13,378 nt of DNA, from contig CAZQSK010000014.1 in assembly GCA_964596245.1 (NCBI GenBank), positions 1 to 13,378 of the forward strand, read 5' to 3'. Origin of the DNA: RHKK01 sp964596245. GTDB taxonomy: Bacteria; Patescibacteriota; Patescibacteriia; 2-12-FULL-60-25. Position numbers and translations under genes: made by a program. Shown piece by piece: positions 6,169 to 12,843 of the stretch. The notes below the pieces were generated by a model. The model was not told the origin of the DNA and searched no databases. It was given only the letters and a program-made list of their open reading frames with translations. Within the stretch, counting starts at the first letter, position 1. Each line of letters starts with the position of its first letter.

Positions 6169-7188
6169 TCGTTCGGTTTTTTTCATGATCAAATCCGCGA
6201 GCGCACTTCCGTCATCCGTCTGAAAAAACGCATGCGCCTTCTCCCCCATCTCGCGTCGTTTTTCAAAATTTGAAACCAGACTCATGGTCTGTTGGAATAG
6301 AATATCAGCGAAATCATCCTGATCTTGTCGGACGTATACACCGGCTCCTGCCTCATCAAACGCAAGCGCGTTTTCTTCTTGATGGCTTCCGGGAATCGGC
6401 ACAATGATTGAAGCCTTTTTCAACGACGCAATTTCGGACAAAGCACCGATACCGGCGCGCGTCACGATCACATCGGCGGATGCGTATGCCCCCATCATCC
6501 CATTCAAATCCAAGAGTTCATGGGCAACATATCCCTCACGTGAACCAACCGCAGCCTTCCCTTTTCCAGCTACGTGGATGACATCCACTTTCTCTAGCCA
6601 GCGATCCAACTTTTCCAACAGCGCGTCGTTCAACGCTTTCGCACCTTGTCCGCCGCCCATCAACAAAACAGTCGGACGCTGGTTCGCTTGTGATGGAAGC
6701 TGATCGATTTGAAAACGCGTGGGCGTCGGGATCATGTCATATCCCTCACGCTTAAAGGATGAAGTCTTTGATACGCAAAGATGGGCAACTGCTGCGTTTG
6801 ACCAACTGATTTCTGCATCGAGCTGATGGATGAAACACGGAATACCGGCCTTAGCGGCCGCTCGGATGACGGGGACCGAGGTAAATCCTCCAACAGACAC
6901 GACGGCGTCGGGTTTTGTTTTACGCAGCACATCACGTGCGACACCGGATGCGTTCAACATGTCGTACGGAAATGTGATCCAGCGCCAATCTGGATAACGC
7001 GGGAGTTTAGCCACTGGAACAGCATGAAATTCAATCCCCTCGGCTTCAATCAATGCACGCTCCGGCCCATCAGGCGTTCCGGCCCAAAAAAACTTGACCG
7101 ATGTATCACGACGCTTTAACGCTTTTGCCGTCGCCAAAAGCGGCGTCACGGGCCCAAGCGAACCACCTCCAGCAAAAAGAATGTTCAT
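6154..7188 (-). CDS. murG: UDP-GlcNAc:undecaprenyl-PP-MurNAc-pentapeptide GlcNAc transferase
   Basis: This 344-residue GT-B glycosyltransferase adds GlcNAc to lipid I to form lipid II at the inner face of the membrane. The N-terminal loop is GGGSLGPVTP (7-16) instead of the classical GGTGGHxxP. The acceptor-domain loop has H121-Q122-L-D at the place of the usual HEQN. In the C-terminal UDP-GlcNAc domain, GGGQGA (178-183), TRAGIGALSE (243-252) and HQEENA (269-274, with Q270 and N273) match the family. It is the last gene of the mraY-ftsW-murG run, one base after the ftsW stop, without an SD. The N-terminal variation resembles what I recall from Patescibacteria rather than a damaged gene, and the reading frame is full length. 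Its order with mraY and ftsW supports MurG over other GT28 enzymes. Confidence 0.92.
   Translation of the reverse strand: MNILFAGGGSLGPVTPLLATAKALKRRDTSVKFFWAGTPDGPERALIEAEGIEFHAVPVAKLPRYPDWRWITFPYDMLNASGVARDVLRKTKPDAVVSVGGFTSVPVIRAAAKAGIPCFIHQLDAEISWSNAAVAHLCVSKTSSFKREGYDMIPTPTRFQIDQLPSQANQRPTVLLMGGGQGAKALNDALLEKLDRWLEKVDVIHVAGKGKAAVGSREGYVAHELLDLNGMMGAYASADVIVTRAGIGALSEIASLKKASIIVPIPGSHQEENALAFDEAGAGVYVRQDQDDFADILFQQTMSLVSNFEKRREMGEKAHAFFQTDDGSALADLIMKKTERSRSV
6158..6183 (+). terminator. Intrinsic terminator of the orphan gene
   Basis: ACCGAACG (6158-6165) pairs perfectly with CGTTCGGT (6170-6177) around a TGAT loop, followed by T6178-T6183. The loop contains the orphan gene's TGA stop. 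The whole element lies inside the 3' coding end of murG on the opposite strand; read leftward it has no T run, so it should act only on rightward transcription. Confidence 0.85.
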
Positions 7189-7189
7189 A

Positions 7190-8308
7190 TTACGATTTGG
7201 AATGCCGAGGGATCCCCGAGACCAGACCCATCGCGCCTAGCAACACAGCCAACGATGTTCCTCCATGTGAGATAAACGGCAGCGTAACACCCGTGATAGG
7301 CAACAAGCCAATCATGGAGCCAATATTGAGTGTTGCTTGAATCGCGAGCCATGAAGCAATGCCAGTAGCGATCAACGCACCGAACCGATCCTTCGACTGG
7401 CGAGCGATCGTAAGACAGCGCCAAATCAGAATGCCAAACAGAATCAGAAAAGCGACGATGAAAACAAAACCCAGTTCTTCACCCATAACGGCAAAAATCG
7501 AGTCCGCCTCGACTTCCGGCAAGTACAAAAACTTTTGACGCGATTTACCAAAGCCCACGCCCATCAACCCTCCGGATGCCACGGCTAGGATAGCCTGGTT
7601 AATGTGATAGCCGACTCCTTGCGGATCAAGCTCCGGATGCAGGAAGGCCATGAAACGAGCCGCTCGATAGGGAGAACGCTTGATCAAGATCCACACGAAG
7701 CCGAGACCGGCGGCAATCAAACCGAAAAACCAAGGCCATGGACCACCGGCAACCAGAAAGATAAACAGCGACGTGCCCGCAATGACCGCCATCGAACCCG
7801 TATCGGGCTGAAAAACCAACAAACCGACCACAGAACCCAATAAGCCGAGAAATGGAAGGATCCCCTCTTTTACGTTTTTGAGAAGATCGGGTTTTCGCTC
7901 AGAAAACCACGCGGCCAGATAGATAATGAAGAAAAGCTTTACCAATTCCGAGGGCTGAAAACGGAATCCGCCGATCGCAATCCAGCTACGCGAACCACCA
8001 ACTTCAAGACCAATGCCCGGAATATAAACCAAGATGAGTAACGCATACGAAGCCAGCAAAGCGAGAACCGCCAGCGGTTTCCATGCGCGGTAATCGATGA
8101 ACGCGAGCACCATAAATAACAACATGCCCGGCAACACCCCGAGCATGAGTTGGCGCTTCACCAGATACAAACTGTCGCCGGTACGTTGGAACGCCACCGC
8201 ATTGGTGGCGGACATAAGCATGACGATTCCGAACACGAGCAAGGTTACCGTGAGCCCAAGGATCACCGGATCGAGCCCGCGTAGGCGGTCAGTGAAGCTC
8301 AGGCGCAT
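7190..8308 (-). CDS. ftsW: FtsW-type peptidoglycan polymerase (SEDS family)
   Basis: The 372-residue polytopic protein has about ten membrane segments. SEDS landmarks are present: GSRSWI (105-110), FQPSEL (117-121 region), FQPDTGSM (166-173), the extracellular LPEVEADSIFAV with candidate catalytic D269, GEELGF (276-281) and PFISHGGTS (344-352). SEDS proteins polymerise lipid II into glycan strands together with a class b penicillin-binding protein. The position between mraY and murG in a dcw-type cluster favours FtsW (division) over RodA (elongation), although sequence alone cannot decide. The common LPE-x-HTDF motif is LPEVEADSIF here, keeping the Asp. It starts two bases after the mraY stop and has no SD, so translation is probably coupled. 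No murD lies between mraY and ftsW, unlike many bacteria. Confidence 0.9.
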   Translation of the reverse strand: MRLSFTDRLRGLDPVILGLTVTLLVFGIVMLMSATNAVAFQRTGDSLYLVKRQLMLGVLPGMLLFMVLAFIDYRAWKPLAVLALLASYALLILVYIPGIGLEVGGSRSWIAIGGFRFQPSELVKLFFIIYLAAWFSERKPDLLKNVKEGILPFLGLLGSVVGLLVFQPDTGSMAVIAGTSLFIFLVAGGPWPWFFGLIAAGLGFVWILIKRSPYRAARFMAFLHPELDPQGVGYHINQAILAVASGGLMGVGFGKSRQKFLYLPEVEADSIFAVMGEELGFVFIVAFLILFGILIWRCLTIARQSKDRFGALIATGIASWLAIQATLNIGSMIGLLPITGVTLPFISHGGTSLAVLLGAMGLVSGIPRHSKS

Positions 8309-8310
8309 GC

Positions 8311-9369
8311 TTAGATCTGATCAACAAGAGCGATCACGGTTCCGATACCGGCCAAGACGAATGAAATCATCCAAAAGCGCATCACGATACGCGGCTCACT
8401 CCAACCGATCGCCTGCAGATGATGATGCACCGGTGAAGACAGGAAAATCTTTTTGCCTCCGCGTAGCTTCTTGCTTGTGACCTGGATGATGACGGAAGCG
8501 CTTTCAACCACGAACGGCAAACCAATAAGGATCAACAACAGGGGCTGATTTGTCATGAGCGCTATGACGGCTAAAACCGTACCCAGAGACATGGAACCCG
8601 TATCACCCATGAACACTTCCGCCGGATTCACGTTGAACCACAGAAAACCAAGTAAAGCTCCGATCAATGCCGCACACAGCGTAGCCAAATCGGTACGACC
8701 TTGCGACCAAGCAATAATCGCGAACGCGGCGAGTGAGGCAAGCATTGTTCCGCCAGCCAAACCGTCGAGTCCATCCGTGACATTTACGGAATGAGACGTC
8801 GCAACCACAACAAGAATGAAGAACGGGATGTACCACAAACCGATGTCATACGTTCCAACAAACGGAATATGCAACTGATCCCACGCAAGCTTGGTGAAAA
8901 ACCACCAAGCCCCGATGATGGCGATCAAGCCATATGAAATGAGACGCTCACGTTCGCGCAAACCGCCGCCCTTACCAGTACCCAAACGACGAATGTTGAG
9001 ATAGTCATCCAACAGACCAATCAATGCGGCAGCTCCCATCAAGCCCAAAGGCAACCAAGTCTGACCACGCGAAAGGAATGACGCGCGACAAAATGCACTT
9101 CCATCACCCGCGATCCAACAAGCACCCGCGAGACCAAATACGACCAAAAACACCGTCGCCCAAATTACGATACCGCCCATGGTCGGCGTGCCCGCCTTCG
9201 CCTTGTGCAGCTCCGCCATGATTGGCGCGTCTTTCGCATCACGAATGGATTTACCCATCTTGAAGCGACGCAGCAAACGGATCAGTACCGGCATGGCCAG
9301 CACGGAGACGATGAAGGAAACCGTCGCGATGACAAGCGGACGTACAACGGAAAGAGGTGGGGTGATCAT
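8311..9369 (-). CDS. mraY: Phospho-N-acetylmuramoyl-pentapeptide transferase
   Basis: The 352-residue membrane enzyme transfers phospho-MurNAc-pentapeptide from UDP to undecaprenyl phosphate, making lipid I. Hallmarks are complete: KAGTPTMGG (58-66), D121-D122 in GLLDDYLN, NVTDGLDGL (196-204), the catalytic D256 in FMGDTGSMSLG, and SPVHHHLQ with H315-H317. About ten membrane segments are predicted. The start at 9369 (MITPPLSVVRP) forms an ATGA overlap with the stop of the upstream small membrane protein gene. An in-frame start at 9429 would add 20 residues from the overlapping frame and is unlikely. It leads directly to ftsW and murG, giving lipid II synthesis and use in one operon. Confidence 0.95.
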   Translation of the reverse strand: MITPPLSVVRPLVIATVSFIVSVLAMPVLIRLLRRFKMGKSIRDAKDAPIMAELHKAKAGTPTMGGIVIWATVFLVVFGLAGACWIAGDGSAFCRASFLSRGQTWLPLGLMGAAALIGLLDDYLNIRRLGTGKGGGLRERERLISYGLIAIIGAWWFFTKLAWDQLHIPFVGTYDIGLWYIPFFILVVVATSHSVNVTDGLDGLAGGTMLASLAAFAIIAWSQGRTDLATLCAALIGALLGFLWFNVNPAEVFMGDTGSMSLGTVLAVIALMTNQPLLLILIGLPFVVESASVIIQVTSKKLRGGKKIFLSSPVHHHLQAIGWSEPRIVMRFWMISFVLAGIGTVIALVDQI

Positions 9370-9752
9370 AGGCTTGGTGTGTTTACAAGGGCGAGATAGA
9401 ACAGGGCGCTGGACCAGGGCAAAGCCCACAACGCCGACAACGCGAACAAGGAAGAAGCGAGCACAACGTCTTTACGATAAAAGCCGTACGCGAGCAGTAA
9501 GTCGAGCATGGTTAACCCGATCCAAGCAGCCGGCAAAGCGAACGCCCACCCCCAAGGACGAATGTCATCGATCCCGAGGTAAATATTATAATGATAGGCA
9601 AACGTCCCATTCGCACGCGCGATCGGAAGCACGCTCGACAAAAACCAAGCACTGACACCGATGCTCGTCACCAATGCCAGCACGGTGGCGACGCGAATCC
9701 AGACGCGTCCCCAGGCCAAACGTGCGGAAAAGAACCAGCCGTCCAAATTCAT
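9366..9752 (-). CDS. Small conserved-looking membrane protein
   Basis: The function of this 128-residue protein is not recognised. A short N-terminal stretch precedes a first membrane segment at about residues 19-44. A polar loop holds ANGTFAYHYNIYLGIDDIRPWGW, followed by two further segments (about 69-91 and 96-122). The HYNIYLGIDDxxPW loop seems familiar from small Patescibacteria membrane proteins, but I cannot name a family. The upstream region has AGGTG seven to eight bases before the ATG, a plausible SD. The gene starts two bases after the NifU-domain gene and overlaps mraY by four bases, so it is co-transcribed and probably translationally coupled to mraY. That placement makes a role near the membrane steps of wall synthesis conceivable but unproven. 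Confidence 0.8.
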   Translation of the reverse strand: MNLDGWFFSARLAWGRVWIRVATVLALVTSIGVSAWFLSSVLPIARANGTFAYHYNIYLGIDDIRPWGWAFALPAAWIGLTMLDLLLAYGFYRKDVVLASSLFALSALWALPWSSALFYLALVNTPSL

Positions 9753-9754
9753 AG

Positions 9755-10006
9755 CTATGCCACCTGTACGACTTCCTTGATATCGCCCGGCAACATTTCA
9801 AGTAATGTATCTTCAATCCCAGCCTTAAATGTCATTTCAGACATGGGACAACCCACACAAGCTCCTTGGAAACGAACGCTCACGCGGCCCATGTCAGGCT
9901 CCACGTCAATCACCTCCACATTACCCCCGTGCATGGCTAGGCCACCTCGAATAACATCCAAGACCCGTTCAACGTCTGCGGTAAGTTCAGCCTTATTTTT
10001 CGCCAT
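9755..10006 (-). CDS. NifU C-terminal-domain Fe-S protein
   Basis: The 83-residue protein is a free-standing NifU C-terminal domain. It keeps the family's helix, the HGGNVEV segment (26-32) and the C50-V-G-C53-P motif that binds a [4Fe-4S] cluster between two subunits. Such proteins (Nfu type) carry Fe-S clusters to target enzymes in the cytoplasm. It is the first gene of the run leading to mraY, ftsW and murG, two bases before the small membrane protein gene. The predicted promoter places transcription start about 2-3 bases before the ATG, and there is no SD, so the mRNA would be practically leaderless. No other Fe-S assembly gene (IscS, SufB) is in the window. Confidence 0.9.
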   Translation of the reverse strand: MAKNKAELTADVERVLDVIRGGLAMHGGNVEVIDVEPDMGRVSVRFQGACVGCPMSEMTFKAGIEDTLLEMLPGDIKEVVQVA

Positions 10007-10015
10007 ATTAACTGT

Positions 10016-10044
10016 AATTTACGCCTTCATCCCCCGCTTGACAA
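10016..10044 (-). promoter_or_regulatory. Predicted promoter of the nifU-mraY-ftsW-murG operon
   Basis: On the minus strand TTGTCA (10044 to 10039) and TAAATT (10021 to 10016) are separated by 17 bases. Initiation is expected only 2-3 bases before the ATG at 10006, giving a near-leaderless mRNA. Its -35 uses the same palindrome (CTTGACAAG, 10037-10045) as the divergent rpmA promoter. Confidence 0.5.
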
Positions 10045-10066
10045 GTCATAAGATTGCGCGTAACAT
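10038..10066 (+). promoter_or_regulatory. Predicted promoter of rpmA
   Basis: A perfect -35 TTGACA (10038-10043) and TAACAT (10061-10066) are spaced by 17 bases. Initiation near 10073 gives a leader of about 18 bases that contains no SD. The -10 hexamer equals that of tRNA-Lys, another high-output gene. Confidence 0.7.
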
Positions 10067-10090
10067 AGCGCCCATTCCCTCAACAACCCT

Positions 10091-10378
10091 ATGGCACACA
10101 AAAAAGCAGGTGGTTCTACATCCTACGGCCGCGATTCCCAAGGCCAGCGCCTTGGCGTAAAAAAGTACGCCGGCGAAGTGGTGAAGACCGGTAACATCAT
10201 CGTTCGTCAGCGTGGCTCCAAGATCCGCGCTGGATTGAACGTGCGCATGGGTTCTGACGACACGCTCTTCGCGGTCGCTCCGGGCGTCGTGAAGTTCACG
10301 GACAAGCGCATTCGTCGCTTTACCGGAAAGTTCCAGCTCGCAAAGTTCGCCAACGTTGTCCCGGCCGAAGCGAAATAA
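10091..10378 (+). CDS. rpmA: 50S ribosomal protein L27
   Basis: The 95-residue protein has the family signature from its first residues: MAHKKAGGSTSYGRDSQGQRLGVKKYAG, then IIVRQRGSKIRAGLNVRMGSDDTLFA. L27's N-terminal tail reaches the peptidyl transferase centre of the 50S subunit. There is no N-terminal leader of the kind cleaved in Firmicutes; the mature MAHKK tail is encoded directly. It stands alone, without rplU (L21), its usual partner. It has a strong predicted promoter, no SD, and codons rich in AAG, CGC/CGT, GTC/GTG and ATC as expected for a highly expressed gene. A hairpin terminator follows 9 bases after the stop. Confidence 0.97.
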   Translation: MAHKKAGGSTSYGRDSQGQRLGVKKYAGEVVKTGNIIVRQRGSKIRAGLNVRMGSDDTLFAVAPGVVKFTDKRIRRFTGKFQLAKFANVVPAEAK

Positions 10379-10387
10379 GCACAAAAG

Positions 10388-10415
10388 AAAATCCCCGCAG
10401 CGCGGGGATTTTTTT
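10388..10415. terminator. Bidirectional intrinsic terminator between rpmA and pyrG
   Basis: ATCCCCGC (10391-10398) pairs with GCGGGGAT (10402-10409) around AGC, extended by flanking A-T pairs. The rpmA side ends in seven T (10409-10415). On the minus strand, after the pyrG stop, the same hairpin is followed by TTTTCTTTTG, so it can also stop pyrG transcription. Confidence 0.85.
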
Positions 10416-10419
10416 GTCC

Positions 10420-12054
10420 TTATTTTTTTGTAGTCGCTTTTGCAAAACCCAGAAACAACGGATGAGGTCGCATGGGACGCGAGGTGTATTCAGGATGAAA
10501 CTGGGAGCCCATGAAGAACGGATGGCCCTTTAGTTCGATGATTTCGGTCAGGGAATTGTCAGGCGACATTCCCGATGAGATAAGTCCGGCTTTTTCAAAC
10601 TTCGCGCGATACTCGGGATTGTATTCGAAACGATGACGATGACGCTCCAGCACCATCTCCTCTCCATAAAGCTTTCGCGCCATGCTCCCCGCTTTCAGGT
10701 AGCAAGGAAAATCGCCCAAACGCATACTCCCGCCATAACTCTTGTTCTTCATCTTCTCCTGCTGTTCATTCATCAGGTGAATGACCGGATTCGATGTTTT
10801 GGGATTGATCTCCGTCGTATGCGCATCCTTCAGATGCAACACATGCCGCGCAAACTCAACGGTCGCCATCTGCATGCCATAACACAAACCGAGAAATGGA
10901 ATTTTCTTCTCGCGTGCATATTGGATGGCGCGAATCTTCCCCTCGATGCCGCGAGAGCCGAATCCGCCCGGCACGATAATCCCCTTCAATCCCTTAAGCA
11001 GCTTCTGGGCATTCGCCGGGTTCTTTTCCAAATCCTCGGCATCGATCCATACAAGAGTTGGCTTGCGGCCGATTTTCCAACATGCATGCTTGATAGCCTC
11101 GATGACAGACAAATAGGCATCAGACAAATTGAATGAGCCCGTCACCGCATACTTACTAATGATCCCGATCGGTAAGGAATCACGATTGTTGGCTATTCGA
11201 TTGGTCAGCGCATTCCATTGACGGAGATTCGGCTTCGTCTTCTTGAGATTGAGCTTTTTGACGATCAACTTGCCCAAGCCTTCGCGTTCATAATGAGCCG
11301 TCACATCATAGATGGATGAGACATCCGGCGCGCTGATAATCTGCTCCGGCTGCACGCTGCAATGAATGGCCATCTTTTTCTTGCGTGGCTCGTCAATCGG
11401 AAAGTCTGAACGACCGATGATGAAGTCGGGCTGCAAACCGGCCGAATTCATCGTACGAACGGCATACTGCGTGGGCTTGGTCTTCATCTCGCCCAGATTT
11501 CCCGGCACCGGAAGATAGCTCACCAAACCAATCAGCACATCGTCAGGTTTTTCATGCTGCAAGATGCGAGCCGCTTCCAAAAACAAAATGTTCTGATACT
11601 CCCCGACCGTGCCACCAACTTCGATAATCGTTACATCCGCATCATGATAGGTAGCCGCCGCTTTGATGCGGCTAATCACCTCTTCCGGGACATGCGGCAC
11701 TACTTCCACCGTCTTACCTCCATATCCGAGGCTGCGCTCACGCTGAATAACCGACAGATACACGCGACCCGTCGTCATGTAATTCACCTTCAAAATGTCC
11801 TCATCAAGGAAACGCTCGTAATTACCAATATCCTGGTCTGTCTCATCTCCATCACGCGTCACAAAAACTTCTCCGTGTTCAACCGGATTCATGGTTCCGG
11901 CATCGACGTTAATATATGGATCGATTTTTACAGCCGTCACCTTGAGCCCGCGAGCTTTCATGATCGCCCCGATCGAAGCGCTTGCTACCCCCTTACCGAC
12001 TCCCGACATCACACCACCTGCAATAAAGACAAAAGTACGTCGGCGATTTTTCAT
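10420..12054 (-). CDS. pyrG: CTP synthase
   Basis: The 544-residue enzyme is full length. It aminates UTP to CTP using ATP and glutamine. The N-terminal synthetase domain has the P-loop GGVMSGVGKG (13-22), IDPYINVDAGTMNPVEHGEV (44-63) and the UTP-site YMTTGRVYLSVIQRERSLGYGGKTVEVVPH. The C-terminal glutamine amidotransferase has PGGFGSRG (362-369), nucleophile C391 in GLCYGMQ, and H520/E522 in QFHPEYTSRP. The wording GGVMSGVGKG and NVDAGTMNP differs from the proteobacterial GGVVSSLGKG and NVDPGTMSP and fits my recollection of Patescibacteria homologues. It lies downstream of uppS, with a hairpin and T6 run in the 50-base gap ending immediately before its ATG. No SD is present. Confidence 0.97.
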   Translation of the reverse strand: MKNRRRTFVFIAGGVMSGVGKGVASASIGAIMKARGLKVTAVKIDPYINVDAGTMNPVEHGEVFVTRDGDETDQDIGNYERFLDEDILKVNYMTTGRVYLSVIQRERSLGYGGKTVEVVPHVPEEVISRIKAAATYHDADVTIIEVGGTVGEYQNILFLEAARILQHEKPDDVLIGLVSYLPVPGNLGEMKTKPTQYAVRTMNSAGLQPDFIIGRSDFPIDEPRKKKMAIHCSVQPEQIISAPDVSSIYDVTAHYEREGLGKLIVKKLNLKKTKPNLRQWNALTNRIANNRDSLPIGIISKYAVTGSFNLSDAYLSVIEAIKHACWKIGRKPTLVWIDAEDLEKNPANAQKLLKGLKGIIVPGGFGSRGIEGKIRAIQYAREKKIPFLGLCYGMQMATVEFARHVLHLKDAHTTEINPKTSNPVIHLMNEQQEKMKNKSYGGSMRLGDFPCYLKAGSMARKLYGEEMVLERHRHRFEYNPEYRAKFEKAGLISSGMSPDNSLTEIIELKGHPFFMGSQFHPEYTSRPMRPHPLFLGFAKATTKK

Positions 12055-12082
12055 AAAAAATAGGATACGCCTCGCGCATCCT
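12055..12082 (-). terminator. Hairpin plus T6 run abutting the pyrG start (uppS terminator or pyrG attenuator)
   Basis: AGGAT (minus-strand positions 12082 to 12078) pairs with ATCCT (12066 to 12062), and an inner CGC/GCG pairs across a GAG loop with one mismatch. The hairpin is followed, after one A, by six T (12060 to 12055), which touch the pyrG ATG at 12054. This is an intrinsic-terminator shape for transcripts coming from uppS. The right arm contains TATCCT, a weak -10 that could alternatively start a leaderless pyrG mRNA. Confidence 0.6.
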
Positions 12083-12104
12083 TTGCAAAAGCCAAGTCAA
12101 GAGA

Positions 12105-12797
12105 CTAGGCCCCGTACCGACGCTGGCGGGTGGCGAACTCTTCCAATGCCGCATCGATGTCAGATTCTTCCAGCGCGGGCCAATTCTTTTTGATCCAATA
12201 AAACTCGCTGTATGCAGACTCCCACAGAAGAAAACCCGACAAGCGCTCTTCACCGCTGGTACGAATCACCAAATCCGGATCAGGCATGTTCGGCCAGTAC
12301 AAACGCTTAGCGATGGAATTTTCATCAATCACATCAGGCGCCATCCCTTCGGCGACGATCTCTTTCACCGCATCAACGATTTCCTGGCGACCACCATAAT
12401 TCAAACAAATCGCGAATGTCATCGCGTCAAAATCTTTTGTCGCTTCCTGCGCCTTATCAATCAAAGACAAAATCTTATTTGAGAATCCCTCACGACGACC
12501 AAGCACACGCAACTTAATTTTACGATCAATAAAATAGTTGAGTTCTTTTTCCAGCGCGTGCTCCAGGAGCGTCATCAAAAAACCAACTTCCGTTTCGCTG
12601 CGCTTCCAGTTCTCGGTCGAAAACGCATACACGGTAAGAACCTGGACACCGCGTGCCAGACACCATTCACCCACCTGCTTCATCTTTTCGTAACCAGCCC
12701 GATGACCCTCAATTGAGGGCATTCCTTGTTCTTTTGCCCAACGGCGATTGCCGTCCATGATCATGGCGACGTGCGCGGGTACAGCTGAAGACGGCAT
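12105..12797 (-). CDS. uppS: Undecaprenyl diphosphate synthase (cis-prenyltransferase)
   Basis: The 230-residue protein has all cis-prenyltransferase regions: MIMDGNRRWA with D15, GHRAG (31-35), YAFSTENW (57-64), the LNYGGRQEI stretch (132-140) and RTSGEERLSGFLLW (179-192). It builds C55 undecaprenyl diphosphate from FPP and IPP, the lipid carrier used by MraY and MurG, encoded about 3 kb away in this window. The chosen ATG at 12797 has no SD, but it sits 16 bases after a good -10 (TATACT). The upstream PP2C-like gene ends 26 bases before the start, and the uppS promoter overlaps its last codons. A terminator-like hairpin follows before pyrG. Confidence 0.96.
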   Translation of the reverse strand: MPSSAVPAHVAMIMDGNRRWAKEQGMPSIEGHRAGYEKMKQVGEWCLARGVQVLTVYAFSTENWKRSETEVGFLMTLLEHALEKELNYFIDRKIKLRVLGRREGFSNKILSLIDKAQEATKDFDAMTFAICLNYGGRQEIVDAVKEIVAEGMAPDVIDENSIAKRLYWPNMPDPDLVIRTSGEERLSGFLLWESAYSEFYWIKKNWPALEESDIDAALEEFATRQRRYGA

Positions 12798-12813
12798 AGC
12801 GACAATGGCGGTC

Positions 12814-12843
12814 AGTATAGCGGTTATTCGACCTCCTCGTCAA
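12814..12843 (-). promoter_or_regulatory. Predicted promoter of uppS
   Basis: TTGACG (12843 to 12838) and TATACT (12819 to 12814) are 18 bases apart. The -35 lies in the last codons of the upstream gene. Initiation predicts a leader of about 10 bases without an SD. The -10 and its 16-base distance to the ATG match those of cruF. Confidence 0.6.

Noticed and set aside
9370..9429. Longer MraY start with 20 extra residues
   Set aside because: The extension lies inside the upstream membrane-protein gene, and the ATGA overlap at 9366-9369 gives a typical coupled start.
9179..9655. 158-residue plus-strand open frame opposite mraY and the small membrane protein gene
   Set aside because: It is rich in Arg, Thr, Lys and Ser with no motif, and is antisense to well-supported genes; a typical shadow frame.
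9591..10160. 189-residue plus-strand open frame across the nifU gene and into rpmA
   Set aside because: It overlaps three confident genes and the divergent promoters, with low-complexity composition; a shadow frame.
10633..12063. Two plus-strand open frames of 167 and 169 residues opposite pyrG
   Set aside because: Both are fully antisense to a conserved full-length CTP synthase and have no recognisable domain.
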